Below, one piece after another: positions 20,830 to 30,546 of a stretch of DNA of 64,000 nt; the stretch's first letter is position 1, and each line of letters opens with the position of its first letter. This DNA comes from Aerococcus viridans. Lineage in GTDB: Bacteria; Bacillota; Bacilli; Lactobacillales; Aerococcaceae. The position numbers and the translations under genes were made by a program. The notes beneath the pieces were generated by a model. It ran no database searches. It had not been told where the DNA came from and saw only the letters and a program-made list of their open reading frames with translations. The DNA lies in NCBI RefSeq assembly GCF_001543285.1, contig NZ_CP014164.1:1178001-1242000 (forward strand). Reading direction: 5' to 3'.

Positions 20830-21786
20830 CTATTTCGATTGAACAAAGGTTTTCCCCAAAGCTTTTGGCGCTTGAGCTTTACCAATGAATACAACTAATA
20901 CGATGATCGTCAATATGTAAGGCGCAATATCTAAGTAAACTGATGGTACATCTTGAATAATGGGGATGTAGTTTGCTGTTACCGATAAGCTTTGCGCGAA
21001 GCCAAAGAATATTGCAGCAAGTAGTGCACCGACTGGATGCCATTTTCCAAAAACCATTGCCGCCATGGCCATGAATCCTTGTCCTGCTACGGTGATTACA
21101 GAAAATTCATTCTGTACAGCCTGTGCTTGAACCGCCCCACCGATACCACCAAGGAGTCCAGAAATCAAAACGCCAGCGTATTTCATTGCGTTTACGTTAA
21201 TACCAAGTGTCTCAGCTGCCTCTGGGTGCTCGCCGACTGAACGCAAGCGTAAACCAAAACGGGTTTTGAATAAGACAAACCAAGCGATTACGGCGAATAG
21301 GATACCTAGATAAGCTGGGCCAGAAGTATTTTGGAAGAAAATTGGTCCAATAACTGGGATATTATTCAAACCTAAAATATTATAAGTTACAAAAGGTTTC
21401 GCTAATGGACCTGTTTGCGCTGCTCCATAAATCGCTCGCACTAAGAAAACAGATAATCCAGGAGCTGCTAAGTTCAATACGGTACCGGAAATGGTTTGAT
21501 TGGCGCGGAAGTTGATAGATGATACGGCATGAATTCCTGAATAGATCAAGCCCACTAGTCCACCTACTAATAGACCAACCCAAGGCGTCATGGCCCCGAA
21601 AGTGCTTGACATGGTGATATTGAAAACCGCTGAAGCAAAGGCGCCCATTACCATAATCCCTTCCAAACCAATGTTCACCACACCTGACCGTTCAGAGAAG
21701 CTACCACCGATTGCAGTAAACATAAGGGGTGCTGCGTACATTAATGTCGAAGACACAATTAATTGTAAGATAGTAGAAAAGTCCAT
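20830..21786 (-). CDS. nupQ: Nucleoside ABC transporter permease (NupQ type)
   Basis: Permease of the BMP-dependent purine/pyrimidine nucleoside importer, 318 residues with about eight to nine membrane helices. The NIGLEGIMVMGAF segment near residue 37 and GENPxAAxxxGI-like motif (GEHPEAAETLGI near 187) are typical of BPD_transp_2 family nucleoside permeases. It is the last gene of the operon; its start overlaps the stop of the other permease by one base. Confidence 0.9.
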   Translation of the reverse strand: MDFSTILQLIVSSTLMYAAPLMFTAIGGSFSERSGVVNIGLEGIMVMGAFASAVFNITMSSTFGAMTPWVGLLVGGLVGLIYSGIHAVSSINFRANQTISGTVLNLAAPGLSVFLVRAIYGAAQTGPLAKPFVTYNILGLNNIPVIGPIFFQNTSGPAYLGILFAVIAWFVLFKTRFGLRLRSVGEHPEAAETLGINVNAMKYAGVLISGLLGGIGGAVQAQAVQNEFSVITVAGQGFMAMAAMVFGKWHPVGALLAAIFFGFAQSLSVTANYIPIIQDVPSVYLDIAPYILTIIVLVVFIGKAQAPKALGKTFVQSK

Positions 21787-22874
21787 TATTGGTCCCCCTT
21801 AACTGTTGATTTTTTACCCTTACCGAATTTATCTATTACATATGAAATGATGTAAGATGAACCGATAAAGAAAATGATAGCAGCTGTAATAACACTCGCC
21901 AATTCATCCGGTACACCGGCACGGTTTGGCATAAATGAAGCCCCAATATTCAAGATACCGAATAAGATAGAAGCTAGAAAAGTCCCAACTGGCGTCCCCA
22001 TTCCAAGCAAGCCAACGGCAATTCCGTTAAAACCTTCAGATGGTAGGGAAGTTAGTGTATACAAGTTACCAAAAGTACCGATACCATGGATGACGCCGGC
22101 TAAACCAGCCAAACCACCAGACAGGAAGATGGCTAAGACGATATTTTTCTCCACGTGAATACCTGCATATTCCGCTGCATCTTTATTTAACCCAACGGCC
22201 TTTAATTCAAAGCCCATAGTTGTATGTTTCATCACAAATCCGTATAGGATAACCATGATGATCGCGATGAAGATCCCCATATTTAAGCGAGACCCACCTG
22301 TTAATGTTGAGATAAAAGCTATAGCTAAGGAAGCATTCTCGCCTACTTTATCCGTCATATTCCCTGACCCCAGCACCTCACGAATAAGGTAATTGGTAGT
22401 ATACAAGATGATATAGTTTAACATAATCGTCACAACAACTTCATTTGTCCCTAAGTAGGCACGCAGAACACCAGCAATGGAGGCGTATAAGGCACCAGAT
22501 AAAGTCCCAATAAGGAGAATTGCAGGTACCATGATCATTTGCGGTAAATCTGGAAAGGCCAAGGCGAAAGCTACTGATGATAACCAGCCGGCTAATAATT
22601 GACCTGATAAACCAATATTAAAGAAGCCTGATTGGTAAGCCACATTAAAAGCTAAACCAGTTAACGTTAATACTGTTGCTTGTCTTAAAACTTCACCAAT
22701 GAAGTATGGACTAGATAAAACTGTCATGATCATAGCATCGTAGGCAGCAATTGGATTGTAGCCGAAGAATAACATGATGAAGGCGCCTAGAATAAAGCCA
22801 CTTAAAATAGAAATCACTGGTATAGCTAATTTTTCAACAAGCGTATTTGTCTTAAATGCTTTCAACTGGTTCAA
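21786..22874 (-). CDS. nupP: Nucleoside ABC transporter permease (NupP type)
   Basis: Second permease of the nucleoside importer, 362 residues, with about nine membrane helices. The FNIGLSGQLLAGW segment near 87 and the GLNKDAAEYAGI coupling-helix motif near 230 mirror those of its partner, as expected for a pseudo-heterodimeric channel. Its first 23 bases overlap the end of the ATPase gene. Confidence 0.9.
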   Translation of the reverse strand: MNQLKAFKTNTLVEKLAIPVISILSGFILGAFIMLFFGYNPIAAYDAMIMTVLSSPYFIGEVLRQATVLTLTGLAFNVAYQSGFFNIGLSGQLLAGWLSSVAFALAFPDLPQMIMVPAILLIGTLSGALYASIAGVLRAYLGTNEVVVTIMLNYIILYTTNYLIREVLGSGNMTDKVGENASLAIAFISTLTGGSRLNMGIFIAIIMVILYGFVMKHTTMGFELKAVGLNKDAAEYAGIHVEKNIVLAIFLSGGLAGLAGVIHGIGTFGNLYTLTSLPSEGFNGIAVGLLGMGTPVGTFLASILFGILNIGASFMPNRAGVPDELASVITAAIIFFIGSSYIISYVIDKFGKGKKSTVKGDQ

Positions 22875-24447
22875 CCCCTTCCGCTATTGTATCTTGACCG
22901 ACTGGATGTAGGACACTTTGAATGCGTGCTTCTTCTAAGCTTACACCCGCCATTAATAGACCCAATTCAGTTTCATTCGTATCGTCAGCATCGACGATGG
23001 CATTTATTTTGCCGTCATGCATTACTGCAATCCGATCAGCAACACCCATAATTTCGTCCAATTCAAAACTCATTAACAATACACTCTTCCCTGCGTCTCT
23101 ATGTTGTACTAACCGGTCATGCACAAATTCAATCGCCCCTACATCTAACCCACGAGTTGGCTGAGCAGCGATTAATAAGTCCGGATTCCGGTCTAATTCC
23201 CGCGCTATAATAACCTTCTGTTGGTTACCACCAGATAAAGCGCCCGCTAGCGTTGCTTCACTTTCAGTTCTCACGTCAAATTCATCGATTAAAATTTTGG
23301 CATGATCGTTGATGAAGTTATGGTTTAAGAGCCCATTTTTTGAGAAAGGTTTTTGATAATATGACTGCATAGCCATATTCTCTGCAATCGATAACTCAAG
23401 GAATAGACCGTGTTTTTGTCGGTCTTCAGGTATATGTCCTAATCCAGCTTCCGTAATTTTACGTGTACGCTTGTTGGTTACATCTTTACCAGCTAAGGTA
23501 ACTTTTCCTGAAACCACTTTTCTCAAACCGGAAATTGCTTGGATTAATTCAGTTTGTCCGTTACCATCGATTCCAGCAATCCCTAAAACTTCTCCTGCCC
23601 GCACCTCAAAATCTACAGATTTCACTGCCTGCAAGCCCCGAGATTCATTGACCACTAAATCATTAACCTGCAAAATAACTTCGCCTGTCTCAGCTGGCTT
23701 TTTCTCAACTTTAAAATTCACATGACGGCCAACCATCATGTCCGCCAACTCTTGCTTGTTGGTGTTTGCGACATCAACCGTATCAATACTTTGACCGCGA
23801 CGAATTACTGTACAACGATCAGCAACCGAGGTGATTTCATCCAATTTATGGGTAATCAAAATAATGGATTTACCTTCAAGTGTCATAGCTTTCATAATGT
23901 GCATCAATTCTTCAATTTCTTGAGGGGTCAATACAGCAGTCGGTTCATCGAAAATTAAAATATCAGCGCCACGGTACAGCGCCTTAATGATCTCAACTCT
24001 TTGTTGTTGACCAACAGAAATATCCTGCACGTAAGCATCTGGATCAACGGCCAAATGATACTGGGTAGATAGCTCTTTGATTTTTGAATAAGCTGCTTTC
24101 TCATCAAGATAACCAAATTTTGTAGACTCTTTACCCAGCACAATATTTTCGGCTACTGTAAATTTATCAATCAACATAAAATGTTGGTGGACCATACCGA
24201 TACCTAATTTATTGGCATGGTCGGGTGAACTGATGACTGCCGCTTGACCGTTCACCAAAATCTCACCTGATGTTGGTGCTAGTAAACCGGATAAAATATT
24301 CATCAAGGTCGATTTTCCGGCCCCGTTTTCCCCTAGTAAAGCATGAACTTCACCTTTTTTTAGATTGAAATTGATATTATCATTGGCTTTGTATGTACCA
24401 AATATTTTTGTAATATCACGCATTTCGATGACATTTTCATTTTGCAT
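22852..24447 (-). CDS. nupO: Nucleoside ABC transporter ATP-binding protein (NupO type)
   Basis: ATPase with two fused ABC domains, 531 residues. The first domain has Walker A GENGAGKST, signature VGQQQ and Walker B LIFDEPT. The second has a divergent Walker A (GIDGNGQTE), signature LSGGNQQK, and an altered Walker B region (LLIAAQPTRGLD) without the catalytic Glu. This asymmetry is the family rule for sugar/nucleoside importers. The overlap with nupP shows translational coupling. Confidence 0.92.
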   Translation of the reverse strand: MQNENVIEMRDITKIFGTYKANDNINFNLKKGEVHALLGENGAGKSTLMNILSGLLAPTSGEILVNGQAAVISSPDHANKLGIGMVHQHFMLIDKFTVAENIVLGKESTKFGYLDEKAAYSKIKELSTQYHLAVDPDAYVQDISVGQQQRVEIIKALYRGADILIFDEPTAVLTPQEIEELMHIMKAMTLEGKSIILITHKLDEITSVADRCTVIRRGQSIDTVDVANTNKQELADMMVGRHVNFKVEKKPAETGEVILQVNDLVVNESRGLQAVKSVDFEVRAGEVLGIAGIDGNGQTELIQAISGLRKVVSGKVTLAGKDVTNKRTRKITEAGLGHIPEDRQKHGLFLELSIAENMAMQSYYQKPFSKNGLLNHNFINDHAKILIDEFDVRTESEATLAGALSGGNQQKVIIARELDRNPDLLIAAQPTRGLDVGAIEFVHDRLVQHRDAGKSVLLMSFELDEIMGVADRIAVMHDGKINAIVDADDTNETELGLLMAGVSLEEARIQSVLHPVGQDTIAEGVEPVESI

Positions 24448-24485
24448 GTCTATATTCCTCTTTTCTAACTTAGACGCCTATACAA

Positions 24486-24515
24486 ATTAAAAGCGTCAGC
24501 CAATTTGACTGACGC
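24486..24515 (-). terminator. Intercistronic hairpin / leaky terminator after the BMP lipoprotein gene
   Basis: Minus-strand arms GCGTCAG and CTGACGC form a perfect 7-bp stem followed by TTTTAATTT. It lies between the binding-protein gene and the ATPase gene. Such hairpins commonly keep the binding protein message in excess over the membrane components. Confidence 0.6.
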
Positions 24516-24536
24516 AATTTACTTTTCTATACTCGC

Positions 24537-25598
24537 TTACTCTGCTGAATAAGAGAATTCTGGAACGTCAATTTCACCATCAATGATTTGTTGTTTCGCA
24601 TCTTCAATTGTTGCCCAAGTTTCATCATCAAGGTTACCTCTTGTGATATCAACCGTTTCATCTGCTAAACCGTATTCTACCAACTCGCCACCTGGGAATT
24701 CAGTATCCATTGTTTGCTCAGTAATGGCAACGATAGCAGAACCAGTATCTTTGATTGTAGAAGTTAAGGTAAAGTTACCACCTGACCATTCACCTTCTTC
24801 AGTTTGGTCACGGTCAACACCAATTACCCAGATATTTGCTTCGCTATCTGCTTCAAGACGGTTACGTGCTTCAGTAAATACACCGTTACCTGAACCACCA
24901 GCAGCCGTATAGATGACATCTGCGCCACTTGTATACATTGCATTGGCAATTTGTTGACCTGTTGCAGCATCACCGAATGATTCAACATATTGTGCATCTA
25001 CTTCGATTGATTCGTCTACATGAGCTACCCCAGCTCTAAAACCAGTTTCAAAACGGTCAATACCCGGTGTTTTCATTCCACCTACAAAGCCGACTTTTCC
25101 AGTTTCAGACGTTGTTGCTGCTGCGATACCTGCTAGGAATGCAGATTCTTGGTCTTTAAAAGTCATTGATACAACGTTTGGTTGGTCTACTTGTCCATCA
25201 ATAAAGGCAAATTGTTGGTCTGGATTAGCAGGAGCTACTTCATTAAAAGTATCTTCTAACATAAAGCCCATACCGAAGATGATGTCATAACCATCTGCAA
25301 TCGCAGTATTAAAGTTTGGTACGAAATCAGATGAATCTGTTGATTCGTAATATTGTACTTTATTGCCAGTTTCTTCTGACCAAGCTTGCATACCTTCCCA
25401 AGCTGATTGGTTAAATGAACGGTCATCAACCCCACCTTCATCTGTGATCATACTAATAGCGTAATCACCAGTAGCTTCAGATGTTGCTTGAGAATCTGAT
25501 TCACTAGATGTATCAGTTCCAGCATTTTGCCCTTGACATGCTGCTAAAGCAAAAACAGAACCAGCTAATAAAACGATATTTTTAAATTTTGTAGACAT
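24537..25598 (-). CDS. bmpA: BMP family nucleoside-binding lipoprotein
   Basis: Extracytoplasmic substrate-binding protein of the nucleoside importer, 353 residues. The signal peptide ends in the lipobox LAAC with the lipidated Cys at residue 21. A Ser/Thr-rich linker (about 25-45) is followed by the BMP/PnrA domain, which opens with AISMITDEGGVDDRSFNQSA; the Asp and Phe of this motif contact nucleoside in relatives. The start has GGAGGAG upstream. It is the first gene of the operon, downstream of candidate PurR operators. Confidence 0.93.
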   Translation of the reverse strand: MSTKFKNIVLLAGSVFALAACQGQNAGTDTSSESDSQATSEATGDYAISMITDEGGVDDRSFNQSAWEGMQAWSEETGNKVQYYESTDSSDFVPNFNTAIADGYDIIFGMGFMLEDTFNEVAPANPDQQFAFIDGQVDQPNVVSMTFKDQESAFLAGIAAATTSETGKVGFVGGMKTPGIDRFETGFRAGVAHVDESIEVDAQYVESFGDAATGQQIANAMYTSGADVIYTAAGGSGNGVFTEARNRLEADSEANIWVIGVDRDQTEEGEWSGGNFTLTSTIKDTGSAIVAITEQTMDTEFPGGELVEYGLADETVDITRGNLDDETWATIEDAKQQIIDGEIDVPEFSYSAE

Positions 25599-25849
25599 GT
25601 TTCTCCTCCAATAGACGAATGTTATGTTTTTAAAGGTTTCTAATGTTCGTTTCTTACAAGAGTTATTTTACGTTATAAATCCGAAAAAGTAAAGTTTTTT
25701 ACAAAAATAGTTCGTATTTTTATTCACTTTTCTCACTTAACACTTTTATCATAGGTTTATGATCATTTTAAAGACGAACGTCTATTTGGCTAACCGACAG
25801 CTACTTGTGTAAACAGTACTATTACAATACTTTCTCCATTTTTAGATAA
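25599..25849 (-). promoter_or_regulatory. Promoter and candidate PurR operators of the nucleoside importer operon
   Basis: A minus-strand promoter TTTACT-N17-TAAAAT lies at 25666-25694. Four CGAA/TTCG cores stand around it: CGAA at 25617 and 25683, TTCG at 25647 and 25712. They form two facing pairs with 30- and 29-base spacing between cores, as in PurR box pairs of Bacillus. A fifth CGAA at 25776 lies in AGACG-AA-CGTCT. The best single match to the lactococcal PurBox is AAATACGAACTAT with one mismatch. PurR control of nucleoside uptake is inference. Confidence 0.5.
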
Positions 25850-25878
25850 CAAAAAAGTCGAGACATATAGCCCCGACC
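25850..25878 (-). terminator. Terminator of the IIA gene
   Basis: Minus-strand hairpin GTCGGGG / CTCGAC followed by six T, 30 bases past the stop of the PTS IIA gene. Confidence 0.8.
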
Positions 25879-25910
25879 TTGATTAGAATATATATATACG
25901 CGTATTAATC

Positions 25911-26435
25911 TTAGCTATTTGTTGTTACTGAACCTACTTCTGCACTATGTGTAACTTGGCCAGATGCAGTTAATTGTAAGCTAGAAAAGTCTTCTAAATT
26001 CGTGAATACGACAACGATTGATTTTCCTTTACCTGCAGATGTTAATTGGTCTAAATCAACTGTGGCGACTTGGGTACCAGCACTAACTTGGTCTCCCTCA
26101 GCTACCGTGACATTGAATGGTGCACCATCTAATTCAACAGTATCAATACCCATATGCACTAAAACTTCTACATCATCATCTGTTTTGATATAGATAGCAT
26201 GTTTAGTTGGAAAAATACTCATTACAGTACCTGCAACTGGTGCATAAACGTCACCTGCTTCAGGTTCTACGGCATAACCGTCACCCATCATTTTTTGTGA
26301 AAATACAGGATCATCTACTTGATCGATAGAGCTAAATTCGCCCGTTGCTGGAGCAAATAAAGTTTCTGCTACTTGAGAACTATTCGGTTGTTTTGTAGTT
26401 TCCTTCTTCTTATCTTTTTTAAAAAAATCAAACAT
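25911..26435 (-). CDS. crr: PTS glucose-type enzyme IIA component
   Basis: Carries phosphate from HPr to a membrane IIBC protein during sugar uptake. The EIIA-Glc domain covers about residues 22-170; the phosphorylated His is in the motif VLVHMGIDTVEL near 94, and the second active-site His is in PTKHAIYI near 79. The N-terminus starts with FDFFKKDKKK, a basic amphipathic stretch as in stand-alone Crr proteins. The gene is monocistronic with promoter TTGTCA-N18-TATGAT upstream and its own terminator. The sugar partner is not in the window. Confidence 0.9.
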   Translation of the reverse strand: MFDFFKKDKKKETTKQPNSSQVAETLFAPATGEFSSIDQVDDPVFSQKMMGDGYAVEPEAGDVYAPVAGTVMSIFPTKHAIYIKTDDDVEVLVHMGIDTVELDGAPFNVTVAEGDQVSAGTQVATVDLDQLTSAGKGKSIVVVFTNLEDFSSLQLTASGQVTHSAEVGSVTTNS

Positions 26436-26568
26436 ATCGCTCGCTCCTTAAGTATTCATTTTATTGACTACTTTAATCATATCACATTCGTAAAAATAAT
26501 GACAATCTATCCCAGAAGCGATTTCACAGATTTCAAATATAAAGACTTTTTAAAGTTATGATGGTTTT

Positions 26569-26597
26569 TTGTTTTCTTTCTTGTTTTCATTTATAAT
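26569..26597 (+). promoter_or_regulatory. Promoter of uppP
   Basis: TTGTTT at 26569-26574 and TATAAT at 26592-26597 with a 17-base spacer, about 40 bases in front of the uppP start. Confidence 0.75.
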
Positions 26598-26640
26598 GAA
26601 ATGAGAAATTATTTTATTTTGAATGAAGGGAAATTGATAA

Positions 26641-27471
26641 ATGTTAGATACATTAAAGGTCATTTTATTAGGTATAGTTCAGGGGATTACCGAATGGTTA
26701 CCGATTTCATCGACTGGACACATGATTCTTCTTGAAGAATTCATTACATTAAATGCACGTCGAGAATTTTGGGATATCTTCTTGGTTGTTATCCAGCTAG
26801 GCGCAATTTTAGCCGTTGTATGGATTAACTTCAACCAATTAAATCCATTCGCACCAAGCAAATCCAAAGCAGAAAAAGAGGAAACTTGGATGACTTGGTT
26901 TAAAGTAGTCGTTGGGTGTCTTCCAGCTGCTATTGCCGGTCTAATATTAGACTCATGGATAGAAGCAAACTTAATGAATTGGTTTGTTGTTGCAGTTATG
27001 TTAATTGTCTACGGTATTTGGTTTATCTGGATTGAAAATCGTAACACAAACAGACAAGCAAAAATCAACTCTATGGCAGAAATGACATATATGGACGCCT
27101 TCAAAATTGGTTTGTTCCAAGTATTGGCACTAGTTCCTGGTACATCTCGTTCAGGTTCAACCATCTTGGGAGCAACAATCGTTGGTACGTCTAGACCATT
27201 AGCAGCCAACTTCTCATTCTTTATGAGTATTCCAATTATGTTCGGTGCTTCAGCACTAAAATTAGTCAAAGCTTTCTTAAGCGGTTTCGTGTTCACAGGT
27301 ACAGAAATCTGGCTATTACTAGTTGGTATGGTTGTAGCATATGTCATTTCAGTCTTAACTATTAAACTATTCTTGAAATACATTAAAGCTAATGACTTCA
27401 AAGTATTCGGTTGGTACCGTATTGTCCTTGGTATTGTGGTTATCTTGTACTTCTTACTATTTAAATCATAA
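26641..27471 (+). CDS. uppP: Undecaprenyl-diphosphate phosphatase
   Basis: Membrane enzyme (BacA family) that dephosphorylates undecaprenyl pyrophosphate to recycle the cell-wall lipid carrier; its level affects bacitracin tolerance. The two conserved motifs are [14 protein letters not shown] at residues 16-29 and [10 protein letters not shown] near 166. The 276-residue length and about eight helices fit the family. GAAGGGAAA lies before the ATG. The gene has its own promoter and terminator. Confidence 0.95.
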   Translation: MLDTLKVILLGIVQGITEWLPISSTGHMILLEEFITLNARREFWDIFLVVIQLGAILAVVWINFNQLNPFAPSKSKAEKEETWMTWFKVVVGCLPAAIAGLILDSWIEANLMNWFVVAVMLIVYGIWFIWIENRNTNRQAKINSMAEMTYMDAFKIGLFQVLALVPGTSRSGSTILGATIVGTSRPLAANFSFFMSIPIMFGASALKLVKAFLSGFVFTGTEIWLLLVGMVVAYVISVLTIKLFLKYIKANDFKVFGWYRIVLGIVVILYFLLFKS

Positions 27472-27493
27472 TATTCGGATTTTTATCCAAATG

Positions 27494-27521
27494 AAAAGGA
27501 GTGGCCTGGCCACTCCTTTTT
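27494..27521. terminator. Bidirectional terminator
   Basis: Near-perfect hairpin AAAAGGAGTGGCC / GGCCACTCCTTTTT between uppP (plus) and the aspartate kinase gene (minus). Confidence 0.92.
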
Positions 27522-27536
27522 CGTACGTATTGGGTT

Positions 27537-28892
27537 TTAGTTGAAAAATTCACTGTAGATGGCGCGAACAGCGTCATCTTCTCTTTCTTCAATTATGCCA
27601 AACATAATAGAAATCTCAGATGAGCCTTGGTTGATCATTTCCAAGTTGATCCCTGCTTCTGACAAGGCCTTTGTTGCTCGGGCAGTATTACCAATATTTT
27701 CAATCATACCTTCCCCTACTAACATCACTAAGCTTAGGTTGTCGCGTTTTTCAATCGAATCCGCTGCTGTTTCAGCTTTGATTTCAGCTACCATTTCTTC
27801 GAATTCTTTTTTCGATAAGGCATCTTCTTTAAAAATAACATCGATATCATCGATACCAGATACGATATGTTCGAATGAAACGTCATATTTTTCAAGGACA
27901 GATAAGACGCGACGAACAAAGCCAACCTCTCTATTCATCATATATTTTTTTATGTAAACAGAGGCAAATCCACTTGTTGATGCAATACCTGAAATCGCTA
28001 GGTTATTTTTTGGACGTGTTCGGGTAATCAAAGTGCCTGGTGCCTGTGGTTCATTAGTATTTTTTACCGCTACAGGAATATCAGCGATGAATGCTGGTTG
28101 CAGCGCTTCATCATGGAAAACGGAGAATCCAGCGTAAGATAATTCACGCATTTCTGAATATGTCAGCTGCTCAATCGCGACAGGATTATGGACTACTCCA
28201 GGATTTGCGGCATAAATAGACGAAACGTCGGTAAAGTTTTCATACATTGAAGCTTTGACACCGTTTGCGACAATCGCACCAGTAATATCAGACCCCCCGC
28301 GAGAGAATGTCACTAATTTGCCGTCTTTCGTGTAACCGAAGAAACCAGGGATGACGATGATACCATCACGTTCGCGTAATTTATATAAATTTTGGTAAGA
28401 CTCTGGTAAGACCCGCGCTTGACCAGGATTATCTGATAAGAACAAGCCTGCATCTTGAGGATTTAAGTAAGAGGCCTCATAACCTAATCCAGAGAAATAA
28501 GCGGCGATTAATTGCGCATTTGCGTCTTCACCAAAGGCTTTAATCGCATCCACAAAATAAGCTGGCTGGTCTGTGATATCCGAACTAATTAATTCATTTA
28601 ATTGGTTGGAAATGTCATCAATAATGGCTAGATCCATTTCTAACCCTTCAGCTGTATCTCTAAAGCGTTCTACGATTTTATTAAAAGTAGCTGATGCATT
28701 TTCACTATCGTGCAAGATTTCAGCAGCCAAGTCGATTAACAAATCGGTCACCTTGATGTCATCCTTATCCCGTTTACCAGGTGCGGAAACAATCACCACT
28801 TTACGGTTAGCGTCACCAATTACAATATCTTTCACTTTCACCAGTTGCTCAGCTGATGCAACTGATGAACCTCCAAATTTTACTACTTTCAT
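27537..28892 (-). CDS. Aspartate kinase
   Basis: First step of the aspartate family pathway (lysine, threonine, methionine, diaminopimelate). The kinase domain begins with KFGGSSVA and includes FSRGGSDITGA near 218; two C-terminal ACT domains (about 300-450) bind effector amino acids. The length of 451 residues is typical of monofunctional class III-type aspartokinases. A promoter TTGTAT-N18-TAAGAT precedes it. No lysine riboswitch is visible in the short leader, so control is probably allosteric or by a protein. The ribosome site is weak. Confidence 0.93.
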   Translation of the reverse strand: MKVVKFGGSSVASAEQLVKVKDIVIGDANRKVVIVSAPGKRDKDDIKVTDLLIDLAAEILHDSENASATFNKIVERFRDTAEGLEMDLAIIDDISNQLNELISSDITDQPAYFVDAIKAFGEDANAQLIAAYFSGLGYEASYLNPQDAGLFLSDNPGQARVLPESYQNLYKLRERDGIIVIPGFFGYTKDGKLVTFSRGGSDITGAIVANGVKASMYENFTDVSSIYAANPGVVHNPVAIEQLTYSEMRELSYAGFSVFHDEALQPAFIADIPVAVKNTNEPQAPGTLITRTRPKNNLAISGIASTSGFASVYIKKYMMNREVGFVRRVLSVLEKYDVSFEHIVSGIDDIDVIFKEDALSKKEFEEMVAEIKAETAADSIEKRDNLSLVMLVGEGMIENIGNTARATKALSEAGINLEMINQGSSEISIMFGIIEEREDDAVRAIYSEFFN

Positions 28893-28965
28893 CTTTTCAT
28901 TTCATTCCAATCCAATTTTAATGTATTATGAGCTATCTTATCATAAAAATGAGACTCTATACAAT

Positions 28966-28999
28966 AGGAAAAGAGGTTGAAACCTATGTGTCTCAACCT
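28966..28999 (-). terminator. Probable terminator of the glg operon
   Basis: Minus-strand arms AGGTTGA and TCAACCT are followed by CTTTTCCT, about 75 bases past the glgA stop. The T run is short, so termination may be partial. Confidence 0.5.
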
Positions 29000-29075
29000 G
29001 AGTAATCATCTTATGTAAAGAAGATATTCAATTTACCAAAATAATTGGCTAGCAAGCTTAAATCATTTTCCGAAA

Positions 29076-30512
29076 TTATAACAAGTCTTCATATAAACGG
29101 ATATACTCCTTAGCCGGTTCAGTCCAGCTAAAGTCTGTCGCCATGGCTTGGTGAATCAATTGGAACCATACATCCGGTTGGTTTTCGTAAATATCCAAGG
29201 CATATTGGATAATATGGGCGAAAACATCCCCAGTAAAGATGTTAAATGAGAAGCCGTTACCTTCACCAGTATATTGATTGTATGGTTGAACGGTATCTGA
29301 TAAGCCACCAGTTTCGTGGACAATTGGTAAAGTACCGTAACGCATGGCAATCATTTGGGATAAGCCACACGGTTCAAATGCACTAGGCATCAAGAACATA
29401 TCAGAACCTGCATAAATTTGTTGAGCTAATTCGACATCAAAATCTATATATGCGCAGAATTCCCCGGGATACTTCCATTCAAAATAACGGAATGAGTTCT
29501 CAAACGCCTCATCACCGGTACCCAACACAACAATTTGAATATTGAAATTTGTGAGTAGATATTCAGCTTTTTCTTGTAACAACTGCATACCCTTTTGATC
29601 AGTTAATCTCGTAACTACCCCAAGTAAAGCAACATCCGGGTCTACACTTAGGCCAACTCGTTCCTGTAAGGCTCGTTTATTGGCTGCTTTACCCGTTTGA
29701 ACTGTTGATGCATCATAATTTTCAACTAAATTAGGATCCGTCTCTGGATTGTTTTGTTCATAATCTATCCCATTAATGATGCCTGATAACTTCCAAGCAT
29801 TATAACGTAATTCACCGTCTAGTTTTTCACCAAATTCAGTTGTTTGAATTTCGCGGGCATAATTCGGACTAACTGTTGTTACCTTGTCAGAGAAATTAAT
29901 ACCGCCCTTAAGATAGTTTACTTGGCCTTCCTTTTTAACCCCATTTTCATGGTATAAAGCATAGGTGGTATTAAAGATCTCTTTTAAGGCGGATTCATTT
30001 TGCCAACCTTGGAAACGAATGTTATGGATAGTTAACACCTTGCGAATATTTCGGTAGCTGTCTACCCAATGGTATCGATCCACTAATAAGGCAGGAATCA
30101 TGGCTGTTTGCCAGTCATTTACATGAATGATATCTGGTATAAAATCTACTTTTTCCATCATTTCAATCACTGCGATATCAAAAAATCCAAACCGTTCACC
30201 ATCGTCATTTTGGCCGTACAATTGGTCTCGGTCAAAATACGCTAAATTATCAATAAAGTAATACTGAACGCCATCGAGTGTTAGCGTCTTTACCCCAACA
30301 TAGGCTGATTTATAACCTAATTCAACTCTAAAATGGGTGATTTCAATCAGTTGCTCCTTGAATCTTTCAGGCATTTGCGTGTAATATGGCAATACTACTC
30401 TGATGTCAACACCTTGTTTGCACAATTCCTTTGGCAAGGCATAGGCAACATCACCAAGTCCACCCGTTTTGAAGAACGGCGCGCCCTCAGCGGCGACAAA
30501 TAAAACTTTCAT
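29076..30512 (-). CDS. glgA: Glycogen synthase (ADP-glucose type)
   Basis: GT5 glycosyltransferase that adds glucose from ADP-glucose to the non-reducing end of glycogen. The ADP-glucose-binding motif KTGGLGD is at residues 17-23, and the second GT-B domain holds SAFEPCGLSQMIAMRYG near 377 with the catalytic Glu. The length of 478 residues is standard. It is the last gene of the operon, 34 bases after glgD. Confidence 0.95.
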   Translation of the reverse strand: MKVLFVAAEGAPFFKTGGLGDVAYALPKELCKQGVDIRVVLPYYTQMPERFKEQLIEITHFRVELGYKSAYVGVKTLTLDGVQYYFIDNLAYFDRDQLYGQNDDGERFGFFDIAVIEMMEKVDFIPDIIHVNDWQTAMIPALLVDRYHWVDSYRNIRKVLTIHNIRFQGWQNESALKEIFNTTYALYHENGVKKEGQVNYLKGGINFSDKVTTVSPNYAREIQTTEFGEKLDGELRYNAWKLSGIINGIDYEQNNPETDPNLVENYDASTVQTGKAANKRALQERVGLSVDPDVALLGVVTRLTDQKGMQLLQEKAEYLLTNFNIQIVVLGTGDEAFENSFRYFEWKYPGEFCAYIDFDVELAQQIYAGSDMFLMPSAFEPCGLSQMIAMRYGTLPIVHETGGLSDTVQPYNQYTGEGNGFSFNIFTGDVFAHIIQYALDIYENQPDVWFQLIHQAMATDFSWTEPAKEYIRLYEDLL

Positions 30513-30546
30513 ATGATCACCCTTCTCTCGTCTCTTTATCTACTAT

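Noticed and set aside
28893..29075. Lysine riboswitch before the aspartate kinase gene.
   Set aside because: The gap is short and holds the glgA terminator; no L-box core is seen.
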